A stretch of DNA of 64,000 bases from Herpetospermum pedunculosum (Eukaryota > Streptophyta > Magnoliopsida > Cucurbitales > Cucurbitaceae): assembly GCA_028017165.1 (NCBI GenBank), contig CM051522.1:52608064-52672063 (forward strand), in the 5' to 3' direction. Positions 31,094 to 41,235 of the stretch are shown here, piece after piece. A program made the translations under genes and the position numbers. The stretch's first letter is position 1. Each line of letters starts with the position of its first letter. The notes beneath the pieces are model-generated. The model had not been told where the DNA came from, searched no databases, and was given only the letters and a program-made list of their open reading frames with translations.

Positions 31094-31377
31094 TCAGACC
31101 CAAAATAATTATAAATTTAGCAAAATTTAAAATATTTTGTAAATATGGCAAAAAATCAGTGGCTATCACTAATAGACTTTTATCAGTGATAGACACTGAT
31201 AGACTACCATCACTGACAAAATTCTATAAAAAATTGAGGTGATAGACTAGTATCAGCGATATACTTCTATCTGTAGACCATACTATATAGAAATTGTCAT
31301 ATTTGCAAATATTTTAAAAAAGGTACTATATTTTTAATTATTTTACTCTAAATTGACATCGTTACAATTTTCCCTTT
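31094..31377 (-). repeat. MITE-like repeat with TATCAGTGATAG motifs, copy 2 (inverted)
   Basis: The reverse complement begins GGGAAAATTGTAAC and matches copy 1 (29371-29647), including GCCATATTT and the AATTATTT end. The two copies are in opposite orientation about 1.4 kb apart. Confidence 0.6.
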
Positions 31378-31439
31378 TTAAATGTATTTAATACATTAAT
31401 AATTATTCATTTTATATTTAATATATCAAATATAATAAA

Positions 31440-31780
31440 TATTTGAGAAATTGCACGAAATGGTTATTTCACTTTTCCTATTTGCGAATTTTGCACATTT
31501 AAAAAATAATTGTAAATATGGAAAAAATGTATAGTCTATCAACAATAGACTTCTATCACTTTGGTCTATCAATGATATATCTCTATCACTGAGATCGTTT
31601 TTTATAAACTCATTTTTATAGTTTATCAGCGATAAACCTCTATCACTGATAAACCATTTTTATAGTTTATCAACGATAGACTTCTGTCACTGATAAAATT
31701 ATGTCATATTTGCAAATATTTTTAGATTGTTCTTCTATTATTTTGTGTTGGATTGTCATATATGCAACTGTCCCTAAATA
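31440..31780. repeat. Diverged relative of the TATCAGTGATAG repeat
   Basis: Contains GTCTATCA and TATCACTGATAA blocks and TCATATTTGCAAATAT, in the orientation of 31094-31377 as read on the plus strand. Edges are vague. Confidence 0.45.
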
Positions 31781-32830
31781 TGTTTACTCTCATTTAATAT
31801 ATTCAATATATGTAATTATCCCTATATATTTTTACTCAGATTTAATATATCCAATATATTAAATATTAGTTTCAACATTTGAAATTTTGTTTCAAGGAAA
31901 TTGATACATCTTATGAGCTAGGGGATCTTATGGATCTACAAATTATAAGTTTCATTCATACAAAATTAATTAATCAAACTCTTTATCAATTAATTATCCT
32001 TCATTAACTCTAGGTCATTTCACTATACAAAACTAGAGTTGCACTCTCATGTATGGTAGGACAAGTAGTATCCATGGATATAACAATTACATGCAAGTCG
32101 GTCATTCACGAGTTATTCGTAATTACAGTTGGACTAAAAGCCTGTTTGATCTCTATAATTATAGCTTATAGTTTAAGTACCACTGATATTCTAGTGAACA
32201 ATCTGTTTATATATGATCCAATCATTAATTAATTCCCTCCTGAGTCAGTGAGAGGGTAAGGTCTCATTGTTAATGTTCTGAAATTATGTTCTGAAATCAG
32301 CACTTAAGGAACTACTCACCTACTTTCCTAATATGAGAATGAGTGAATTCCATCTTTTGAAGTTTATGTTCCCAGTTCCCTATTTGCAATTGGTCAAATC
32401 AAAAAAATGGTAGGCTTATTGAATCAGCTACAACAACAATTATCACCCATGCAAATCAAAGACAAGCCTTTAGAAGGAAGTGTTCATGACTCATGATTAA
32501 GACCGAGTCGCATATATGATCATTTTGTAAAATATTTATCTTTTCAATTAACGAATTTATAAATAAAGATTAAATATTTCGTGGTACGGTGTTATACAAA
32601 CTCATTCTATATAATACCCTTACTCACATGTGTTCATATGGACAATTTGGATCAAATCATTTATAACTATTACAATGCGGGTCGTATAAATTATATTATC
32701 AAGATAAGACACCCACCATTATTCATATACTATAGGCTCTTTATATTATTTCTTGAACATGATTCTCTCGTATGTCAACTACATATTGTTCAAGATTACA
32801 CCATTAATTTTGGTTTTTTACCTAATGAAT

Positions 32831-33419
32831 TAGGGGTGAGTATCGGTCGGTCGGAGTCGGTTTTCCGATCAAACCGACGCCGAACCGACCAAGTCGGTTT
32901 CCAAAATACTAAAAACCGACAATTTCTTTTCAAATCATCAAACCGACCGAACCGACGTCAGTTCGGTCGGTCGGTTTCGGCGTAAAACCGACTTCATGGA
33001 ATTTGGAAGTACTTGTTTGTGGAGGCGGTAGGGCAAGACAACCACACGCGAGGGAGGCGAGAGCAAGAGACAACGACGAGGATGGAGGCAAAAAGCAGCG
33101 TCTGGGATGCGGAGGAGGAAAAGAGAAGATCAGAGGGAGAATGAGGGAGAGAAGTTGATGGATGAAATATATTTTCGTAATGGAACTGTGAAGATGAGAC
33201 AGAAAATAAAAATGTAGAAAAGAAATAAGGTGAGAAGATGAAAGGAAATCAAATATAATAAAAAATTTAAAATGTCTTGGCAAATCAAATCAAATGTCAA
33301 ATCAAATGTCAAAGCTTCCCAAAGTTCATCTTCCCAAAGTCTTTGTAGTTGGTATTTGGCAAAAGTGAGTTTGCTTTCACGCAAACCAAGTTTTTTTTAG
33401 TTTGCTTTCACGCAAACCA

Positions 33420-33461
<42 letters not shown>

Positions 33462-33635
33462 AATTCAAAAGTCGGTCGGTTCGGTCGGTTTTAGACTTTT
33501 TTGGTTGGCCGACCGACCGACTAGTCGGTTTTGCTACATGCAAAACCGACCTCCGACCGAAATAGTCATAAACGGACCGATTAAAGTCGGTTCGGTCGGT
33601 CGATTCGGTTTTTCGGTCCATTGTGCTCACTCCTA
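32831..33635. mobile_element. Non-autonomous hAT-type DNA transposon (805 bp)
   Basis: The ends are inverted: TAGGGGTGAGTA on the left, and on the right CTCACTCCTA preceded by TGTG, giving TAGGAGTGAGCA as reverse complement (10 of 12 bases match). An exact 8-bp target duplication TAATGAAT flanks it (32823-32830 and 33636-33643), as expected for hAT. Many CGGTCGGTT-type repeats lie just inside both ends, in the position of hAT transposase-binding repeats. There is no transposase frame. Inside is a tandem copy of AGTTTGCTTTCACGCAAACC (about 33368-33420) and a 36-base T run. Confidence 0.85.
33421..33457. repeat. Long poly(T) tract inside the hAT element
   Basis: About 36 consecutive T. Length is prone to assembly error. 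Confidence 0.85.
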
Positions 33636-33896
33636 TAATGAATATTATAAATATCAAATAAAAATACTCAAATATTTATTAAACAATAATACATTAATTA
33701 CGAGACTTTATGACATAAAATCCCAACACATATATCAATCTTACATGAGGAGGACCATTATTCACTTTTCATATTCGACAAAATCAAAGAGTAAATAATA
33801 CAGATACATAGACATGATCCTCTAGTATAACATAATCATCAACCATATATCAGAATATGAGACAGATACAAGCTCATATTGAGATATAAAAGGTTG

Positions 33897-34458
33897 TCAT
33901 TTAAGGTGAGATTCGATGTCCTTGGTAAAACCATTCAGGAGATCGAGGTACTTGTAAGGATAAGGAGATCCATCATCAAGTTTCTCAAATTCCACAGTCA
34001 TAACAACCAAACTATGCTCGAGACCCTTTGGCACAGCTTGAAATGTCGCCTTGTAGGTTTTGTAATGCTTGAACACGTCCCCTTCCAATCCGATTAGATC
34101 CACTTTCAATTTTTCATCATCGAATTCTACTTGCTCTTTGAAAACCTCAGGCTTTCCCTCTTAATAAACCACATACAAAAACCAAACATGGCAATTGATT
34201 ATAAGTGTTCATTCGAACAAACAACATAGAAAGAAACAGAACAGATTGTTGTTGTTTATACTTACCGACCGTGTAGTTCCAAATCCTAATAGAGCCGTGG
34301 CCATGGTTCTCCCAATCACCTTCATGAACATCAATTTGTTGGACAATTTTTGGGGAAATATTGGGAACATGGAAAGCTTGATCCTTGAAGACTTTGTAGT
34401 ATTTTTCTGCAGGGGAATTTATTTGTAGTTCACTCACCAATTTTCCAATAAGAGACAT
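33897..34458 (-). pseudogene. MLP-like (major latex protein, Bet v 1 superfamily) gene with a one-base frameshift
   Basis: The only host gene seen. Exon 1 is 34266-34458, starting MSLIGKLVSELQ. It reads to IWNYTV and ends in a phase-1 GTAAGT donor. The intron is 34161-34265 (105 bp, GT-AG). Exon 2 is 33897-34160, ending KDIESHLK. Exons total 457 nt, one more than the 456 needed for a usual 151-residue MLP. The extra base lies near 34140-34141, right after the PEVF segment, where the frame shifts; without it the rest reads as a normal MLP (VDLIGLEGDVFKHYKT, then YPYKYLDLLNG). MLPs bind small hydrophobic ligands in the cytoplasm and respond to stress. This is either a recent pseudogene or a base-call error. 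Confidence 0.88.
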
Positions 34459-34526
34459 GGTTTCAATTCAACACTCTTTTAAATTCCTTTACAGAATGCT
34501 CACAATAATGACCAATTTGCTTCCCC

Positions 34527-34534
34527 TTTTTATA
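34527..34534 (-). promoter_or_regulatory. Putative TATA box of the MLP gene
   Basis: TATAAAAA on the minus strand, about 70 bp upstream of the ATG at 34458. This is a normal plant core-promoter distance if the leader is short. Confidence 0.6.
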
Positions 34535-34853
34535 CAAACCTCCAATGATGATATGTACTGTTAAATTTGATGAATTGTGTCCTTGAAATTAATTATTTTC
34601 TTCTTATGATTATGCTGGTGGGGACATGATATCACTAGGGTTCCATGTACACCATTCATCATTCATCTCTCATAGAAACAAAAAAACTATAAGGGACAAA
34701 ATGTATGGCAATGGATTGTATTGCATGCAAAAGTGTTTCACATGGTTTATTAATATTTTGAGTATTCACAATACATATTATAATATAAAATTTGTCAATA
34801 CAAATAAATCAGGTAAAAAAAGTAATTAAGTTGGAACTTTTAGGTGTCAGACA

Positions 34854-35033
34854 TAAACTCAACTGACATAATGTACGAATTAGTGATCGAGAAGTCAGAA
34901 GTTTGAATCTATCACTCCGTGTTTTGTAGAAAAAAAATTATAGAAATGCTTTGTTCTTCATCAAATAGAGGTGACGATTCAAACCTCTGACCTCTTAGTT
35001 GATGGTACATAATTTATGTGATCAATTGAGCGA
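34854..35033. mobile_element. Two tRNA-like SINE heads facing each other
   Basis: Plus strand: A-box-like AACTCAACTGACA at 34856 and B-box-like AGTTTGAATCT at 34900, 44 bases apart. Minus strand: A-box-like CGCTCAATTGAT from 35033 and B-box-like GAGGTTTGAATC from 34987, about 46 bases apart. The two heads are convergent, so a read-through RNA could fold back. Diverged; not functional tRNA genes. Confidence 0.45.
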
Positions 35034-35045
35034 GACTCATGTTTT

Positions 35046-35451
35046 TGTTAATCAAACATGTTTTCTTTAAATTATTTTTCTTGAATATATAACAATGTTT
35101 AATGGTGGCTCACAACTAGCCATATGAGAGGATTAAAAATTACAATCCATAAGTAATATGTAATATTTGAAAGTTTGTGTTAATGCAAGAATATGGGTCT
35201 TCCGCTCCAGGTCGGCCTTAGCGCGTAAACGAAAGACTAGAGGAAACTTGCAGAGAAAGACAAAGATAATCTTACACTAGTGTGGGGCTCGACTCAATAA
35301 TGCTTCGATGCTTAAGTTAGTCAGAGGATTGTGGGAAGCTGAACAGAAGTGGAGTTGACAAGTGTTGTGTGCCTCCATATGAGGTTTTGACCTACTATCT
35401 ATACTTGAGAGTGCATCGAGTTTGTTGCAGATGATGTATAATAGTGGAGGT
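35046..35451. other. Unassigned non-coding DNA
   Basis: 35046-35190 is AT-rich. 35194-35451 has a more complex composition (TCTTCCGCTCCAGGTCGGCC near its start) and ends right at a copia LTR start, so it may be a transposon piece I do not recognise. Confidence 0.4.
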
Positions 35452-35811
35452 TGTTGGGTTTTATGTCCTAAAACTCGTGGTTTGTAAACATTTATGTTTG
35501 TAATCACTCTATTTAGTAATAAAGAGTTATTAAGTTTTATTCAGTAAAAGTGTTTACTGAAATAAAGTGAAACGTGTTTGCATTAACCTATACCAATGAC
35601 CAATGCCCATGGCGATTCATGAGTACTTGAGCTTCATGTATGACATGATTGTGGATCAGGCTCAAGTAGACAGTCAAAACGGTCTATAGTATATGGATAA
35701 GGTTGGGTATCTTATCCTGGTAACACTATTGGATGCGGCTCGGTCTGTATTGTACAAACCGATGTGATCTGACTCGTTTCACATTGAGATGTGCGAGCTA
35801 GGGCGTCCAGA
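35452..35811 (+). repeat. Copia LTR fragment, start only
   Basis: Starts TGTTGGGTTTTATGTCC and follows the Copia-1 3' LTR (27959-28310) closely for about 350 bp, then stops abruptly at GGGCGTCCAG where Gyp-D begins. Its orientation is opposite to the Copia-2 LTR fragment on the other side of Gyp-D. Confidence 0.8.
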
Positions 35812-35907
35812 GGCACGAAGAGGAAAGAAAGTTTCGGATGTTGTTTGCAGGACAAGCGTGGACAAGGACATGTTTGGAACGTCCCCCGCGCTATCGGACT
35901 ATGGATG

Positions 35908-37172
35908 AGTTCGAAGGGAGAATTCAGTCGAGCAAACGACTTTAAAAATTCTGCGCTTCTCGGAGGCACCCGAGTGTTGAACTGTCTTTTCTGTTTTTAG
36001 TTTCATTGTTGTTTTTGTTCTTAGTTTAGGTAATTTAGCTAATGTAGCTTGCTGTTTTTTTTAGGTAATAAGGAGAGTTGAGGAAATTTTGGGCTCCGAT
36101 GTGGAACGCGCCGCGTCCTTTCCCTCGCCGACTTCACAAAGAATCAGGGAAGTGTTGTTTTTCTTTCCCTTTAACTTTTGTGTATCTGATTAAGGAGCAT
36201 TGAGGACAATGCTCGCTTTTGAAGTTGGGGGTGGATTGTGGATAAGCATGTGTAGTTTGTTGAGCAGTGCTAATTTTGAATTTGAAGTGCTTGGGACTCT
36301 GTTTACTGCTTTCTAATTATGATGATCTAGGAAGTGTCATTTTGGAAATCTGAGCTTTTGCATAATCTAGTTTTTGCATGATGTCGTTTGCATTTATTAG
36401 GTTCATGTCGAAATTTTTTTAAAAAAATTATGTTGCTCCCTTGCATCTATCGAGCACTTAGCAACCTCATCTTAGACTCCGTAGGCTTAGTTTGACTGCA
36501 TGTTGCATGATTCTTGTTGTCACCCCGAAAGGCACCCTTAGGTAGCTTGTTGCATGAGAGTTAGTAGTCAAACTAATCGAGTTAGCATGAGCTAAGCCTA
36601 AAATAAAAAAAAATAGAAAAGCATGTTTGGCTAGAAAATTCCCTCGCGGCGCTCCTCCTTCTTATTAGCGCTTAAGAAGTGAGCGTTAGTCCTTAAAAAC
36701 GTGAAGTTTAATGCATGAATTTGACGTGTTAGGCAACTCGAGGTGGGAAAGAAAAAGAAAATAAAAAGTTGGGTTCAAAGAACCTTAACATAGAGTACAA
36801 AGTACCCGTGAAAAGAAAAAGAATGAGAAAATGTTTAGGTCTCTTACTTTATTACTCTCTCTTGTGTAAGTCAAGCTTAGACTGTACTTAATCGCTAGAA
36901 GTAGGGGGAAAACGGGATGATATGTTGCATGCGGGTTCTCCGGGCTTACGTAGGTTTAGGATAGGTTGGCTAGCACACACACGTTAGGGAGCGATAGTTA
37001 ATTTTTTATATGTTCGTAATATAATGCATGCGCTAATTGCTTTCGTGATTATGTTATGTTTAAATTTGCAAAATGCATCGAGGTTTGAATTAGTAGCATG
37101 TAAGCATGTCCTTAGAGTCGAATTCTTTATTTGCCTTGCTCGAGGACTAGCAAGATTTAAGTTGGGGGTGTT
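35908..37172 (+). other. Gyp-D 3' UTR with hairpin and polypurine tracts
   Basis: Holds an acceptor-like TTTTTTTTAG (36063-36064), a hairpin GAGCATTG-AGGA-CAATGCTC (36195-36214), an internal polypurine tract AAGTTGGGGG (36222-36231) and the terminal tract AAGTTGGGGGTG just before the LTR at 37173. No genes. Confidence 0.8.
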
Positions 37173-38592
37173 TGATAAATCCATTTTGGAGCTATTATTC
37201 ACTCCCTAATTCAAGCTATATGCCGTGTTTAATTGCTTAATATATCTCATTTATAGGAGATTTGCGGCGACGAGCTCATGCGTCCATTGGACTCGTTTCG
37301 GAGCTAAAAGCGGTGTTTTAGAGCCCCGGGAGTGCTTCGGGAAAAGGGCAAGTTAATCCAAGAAGAACCGGACCAAAGTTTCTTAGGAGAGGCAATTTTC
37401 CAGCCCAAACCCGAGAACAAGCGTCGAGACGCTTGCTCAATGCTGCCTGGCGTCGAGACGCTCCGAGGGGCGCGCGCGCAAGAAATTATCGGGCCAGCGT
37501 CGAGACGCTGGCCCAGCGTCGAGACGCCGTCGCGAGGCGCGAGCGGATTCATTAGGTCGCAGCGTCGCGACGCTCCGACGGATTTAAAGGGCTGTAAGGA
37601 CGATTTTGCAGCCATCTTCTTTGCTTCATCTTCTACCTCTCGGGTTTTTCTTAGTTTTTCTTCTTGCTCCGCCATTTGTGGCCATTTCTTGGAGATTTTC
37701 ATTGTATGTAAGTTAGAGATTATGGCTAAGGCATCCATGGGAGCGTTTGTGACGATTATCTCCATGGCCGACTAAGGTACGTGTGCGATTCCGGATAGTT
37801 TAGGGATATTTTGTTAGACTCCGTCATTTTGATAATCCATGCTATAAATTCTGAATTGGGTTAGATTCTTGTATGAATTTATTGTTCTTACTTAATCCCA
37901 TGCATGTGTTAGATTTCGCCGACGAACAATCGAGTTTTCTAGCATTTGTTAGCGTTAAAGATTAGCGATGCCATGCCTCTCACTTTTCGCCTAGTAACAC
38001 AGAACAATGAAACAAATCGAAGTATTGATTTATGCATGATAAATGTTGGGTACTTCAGCGTTGGCGGGTAGCCAGTTAGCATTAGGATTGCATGGTCGAA
38101 TGTTCGTCGCGGTTAGCTAGTGACTGTTTAGAGTAAATTTGGAGTTGATCACTCTAGGGATACTTTAAACAATGTTTAATTGGACTGTTGGTTTAATTAA
38201 TTATATGAAGCCGGTTACAAAAGGGAGTCCCAATAACCGATCGCGTGCATAACAAATTGATAGCCTAGATTTGAATTAAATGATGAATGATGGAATGTCT
38301 AACAAAAATCCCGAAACTCCCCGAATCAAGCATTTGTTAATCTCTTTCTCTTTAATTCTTTCCGTTAGCACTTTTATTTTTTCTCATTGCATGATAAAAC
38401 CCCGAAGTTACCAAAACTCAATCAATCAACCTTTGGAATCTCGAAAATTAATTTCAATCATATTAAGACCTTCTCTATGGATCGACCCTGTTACCGCTAG
38501 CTGCAAAGTTAAGGTTAATAGGTTTATAAATATATTTTGGCGGGTCTCGACAACCCGAAATTTAGAGTGGATATTCAAAATCCGTCACACCA
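37173..38592 (+). repeat. Gyp-D 3' LTR (1420 bp)
   Basis: Starts TGATAAATCCATTTTGGAGC and ends CCGTCACACCA. Contains five copies of the GCGTC-NN-GACGC palindrome at 37421, 37450, 37497, 37516 and 37562. Confidence 0.85.
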
Positions 38593-38680
38593 ATAACAAC
38601 TTTATTGCAAAATAGAATATACATTCAGTTTACAAACCACGAGTTTTAGGACATAAAACCCAACAAACTCCCACTTGGAC
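38593..38680 (-). repeat. Copia-2 3' LTR start and polypurine tract
   Basis: The tract GTCCAAGTGGGAGTT (minus strand, 38680-38666) precedes the LTR start TGTTGGGTTTTATGTCC at 38665. Only 73 bp of LTR remain before Gyp-D. Confidence 0.8.
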
Positions 38681-39397
38681 TAAAACGTCAGTGGAGTATT
38701 ACATGCTGGATGAGAAAAACTAGAATATCAAATATTTTCATGGCTTTTCTCCCACTATCCTACTGTAGAACTCGTAGTCCTAGACTCACCAGGTGCCCCT
38801 CGAACACTTTAGCCGTGAGGGACTTTGTAAACGGATCAGCAATATTGCGCTCCGAGGCGATCTGCATAATGATCACGTCTCCTCGATGCACTATCTCCCT
38901 GATGAGATGATATTTCCGCTCAATGTGCTTTCAACGCTTATGACTTCTTGGTTCTCTGGAATTCGCCACAACACCAGTATTATCACAATAAAGTGTGATA
39001 GAAAATATCATATTTGGAACAACTTCTAAATCCGTCAAGAACTTCTTCAGCCATACAGCCTCTTTCGCAGCTTCGCAAGCTGCGACATACTCAGCTTCCA
39101 TGGTGAAATCAACAATACAACATTGCTTTCTATTCTTCCATACTATTCTCCCTCTGTTAAGAGTGAACACTGATCCCGATGTGGATTTCCTCGAATCCTT
39201 ATCGGTTTGAAAATCAGAGTCAGTGTATCGTGTAAGGATCAAATCCTTCGCACCATACACGAGCACATAGTCCCTCGTTCTCCGAAGATACTTGAGGATG
39301 TGTTTAACGGCAGTCCAATGATCATATCTTGGATTGGACTGATACCTACTGACAATTCCCACTACATAGCATATGTTTGGTCTTGTACATAACATGG
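38666..39397 (-). pseudogene. Copia-2 RNase H, interrupted by Athila-B
   Basis: The open part (38931-39395) encodes a copia RNase H region: RPNICYVVGIVSRYQSNPRYDHW, then DSDFQTDKDSRKSTSGSVF (the family's catalytic Asp region), MEAEYVAACEAAKEAVWLKKFL and LYCDNTGVVANS. Upstream residues (SYASAVGSLMYV) lie on the far side of Athila-B at about 52200-52225. The last part down to the polypurine tract has lost its frame. Confidence 0.85.
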
Positions 39398-39402
39398 CGT
39401 AC
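39398..39402. other. Target-site duplication of Athila-B, left copy (CGTAC)
   Basis: Matches 52192-52196 after the 3' LTR. Confidence 0.95.
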
Positions 39403-41107
39403 TGTTAAGTCTCTGAAAGTGACTTATTTAGGACCCATTTAGCTTAAGAAGTTGTACACATTTAGGTGTTTTTGTTAGCCTTTAGCTTAAACCTATGCTT
39501 TAATATGAGAATTAGAAGAAGGTAGCTAATATAGGACTTATGCACAATAGGTAGAAAAAGGGTTGAAAACCGAAGGAAAAGAATGAAAAAATAAACATTG
39601 CGAAATCATTGCGGTGACCGCAATTATTCAAGTTAAAACCGTAAGTTGGCTGATCTTTTTCTGTTTAGATCCGACTTTTCAGGGATTCGTTCTTTCTCCT
39701 CCATCCATTCTGATATATGACGTTGAAGATTGATGGTTCTCCTTGGCCCAAACGCACCTGCAAACTACTATAAAAGGGGGTCAAAGTCGGAGGTTCAGTC
39801 ATCACTCGAAGCGCAGAAGTCTTCTCGCAGTCCATCATTTCCATCTGTTTTCCTTTGCCGTCTGTTGGAGTGAGAGTCTCAGCTGTTGGAATCGATAATC
39901 TGATAGGAAGGAGAGAATATTCTTCTTCTCTCTTGATTGGATTCATCCAAGCAAGGCTGATCTTTCATCCCCTTCATTCGAGGCGACTGCCACGAAGCTT
40001 TTCAGCAACTCTTTACTGCTTTTCTGTCTTGTTCTCTTTATTTCCATTTCTGATCATTGTTGTTCGTAGCTTAGAGTTTGAGTTACTGCATTTCGTTGTT
40101 GTCTGACTTTTAATCATTTCTTTTAAAGCTTTCCTTTGTTGTTCAAACATTCAAGGCAATCAAAGTACATTTCTGCACTTCACAGTTTCCATTTCTGCTG
40201 CTACGGTTTTGTCTTACTGTTTTAAGCACATTTCCCTTCTAAGCATGTCTATCTTATCTGCCATTTCTGTTCTCTATATATCCATGAATAGCTAAGTCAC
40301 TTAGGGGCAGGCTAATGACAGAACTATAGGCTAAAAAACGTGAATCAAGTAGGCAGATTAACACTCGAACATTGATTGTATGTAAGCTTCATCCCACGGG
40401 CAATTTCGATTGGCCATCCATTTTGTCCAAAGAACTCCTAACCTCTGGAAGGAGTAAGAGTTCAGAGTCATATAATCATGCTAGCCTTTCATGGTAATCA
40501 GGAAACGGCCTAGGAATAGGCGTTTCCCTAGTACAAACTAAACACTCCTGCTTAAATAAGATGCTTGAGACCTTACTTTGAAGTCGAGTAAACTTAAGAC
40601 TCTAATGCATGGAATCGGACGATACTTGAGATAGAGTGAGTTTGATGTATAGAGAGTTGATCCAAAGCTTGATAATCGTAATAAACTGCCTATAGGATAG
40701 TCATTAGTAGCCCTTAATTCGCCCATTTACACACTTTTGCTGTTGAGTTAATTGCGGATTAATTGCGGTTCTCGCAATTCTGCTAAGTTGCATTCTGTTT
40801 AGCTGTTTTCTTCCTCGTTTATTAATTCCATCTCTGGTCCTTTGAGTCTGATTTTAACTTTAATTTGTTTATGGTATATCCCTTTACACATTCAGCAAAA
40901 CTTAGGTAATTAAAAACCAATTTTATCCCATCAAATTCATCCCATCTTTCTTAACAATCACACTTCGCGAATAGCTAAAAATGAGTCTCTGTGGAAAAAA
41001 CGAATGAAATATACTTACTACTTGCTGTGAGACCATGTATGCTTGCATGTTCTAAGTGCTCTCTCTTCCCTTTTGCATATTTATCTTTACATATTGAGCA
41101 CGCAACA
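39403..41107 (+). repeat. Athila-B 5' LTR (1705 bp)
   Basis: Ends as in Athila-A. TATA box at 39769-39776. The first ATTGCG cluster has two units (39597 and 39608) where Athila-A has three, an 11-bp difference equal to the net LTR length difference between the elements. Confidence 0.97.
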
Positions 41108-41113
41108 AGTTTT

Positions 41114-41132
41114 TGGCGCCGCTGCCGGGGAC
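41114..41132 (+). other. Athila-B primer binding site (tRNA-Asp type)
   Basis: Identical to the Athila-A site at 14598-14616. Confidence 0.88.
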
Positions 41133-41235
41133 TTATTTTAAGTGAAAACGAAGTTGTTAAGTTTGAAAAATCAAGTTTATCATCGAGTGAAACTAATCTG
41201 TTTCATTTCTTTTGCAGGTGCTATTAAGGTAGTTT

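Larger units (their letters stand above)
31870..33728 (-). repeat. Old diverged copia LTR, carrying the hAT insert
   Basis: On the minus strand it starts TGTTGGGATTTTATGTC at 33728. This parallels the LTR starts at 35452 and 38665. Its downstream part at 31985-32520 aligns with the reverse complement of 28420-28890 (shared GAGTGAATTCCATCTT, ATGGTAGGCTTATTGA and CACCCATGCAA-like blocks). It is much more diverged than the other copia LTRs, so older. The left edge is uncertain. Confidence 0.65.
35812..38592 (+). mobile_element. Gyp-D: truncated Athila-like gypsy element (3' end and LTR)
   Basis: Contains the last codons of an ORF (RTSVDKDMFGTSPALSDYG, stop near 35907), a 3' UTR and one LTR (37173-38592). 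The whole is closely related to 55298-58134 of Gyp-C. The 5' LTR and nearly all coding sequence are missing. The candidate duplication on the right is ATAAC (38593-38597); the left partner is lost. Confidence 0.85.

Noticed and set aside
32581..32985. 134-residue plus-strand frame
   Set aside because: It runs from an old copia LTR into the end of the hAT element. Low-complexity composition and no homology that I recognise.
32831..33635. Helitron or Mutator element
   Set aside because: The inverted 12-bp ends and 8-bp duplication fit hAT. Helitrons make no duplication and lack terminal inverted repeats; Mutator elements usually have 9-bp duplications and longer ends.
37421..37573. CRISPR-like array of short repeats
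   Set aside because: The repeats are 12 bp, palindromic and irregularly spaced, inside a plant retrotransposon LTR. No cas genes; the genome is eukaryotic.
37304..37775. Open frames of about 150 residues on both strands of the Gyp-D LTR
   Set aside because: They come from the CG-rich palindrome cluster, which lacks stops in several frames. No domain, and no matching intact frame in Gyp-E.
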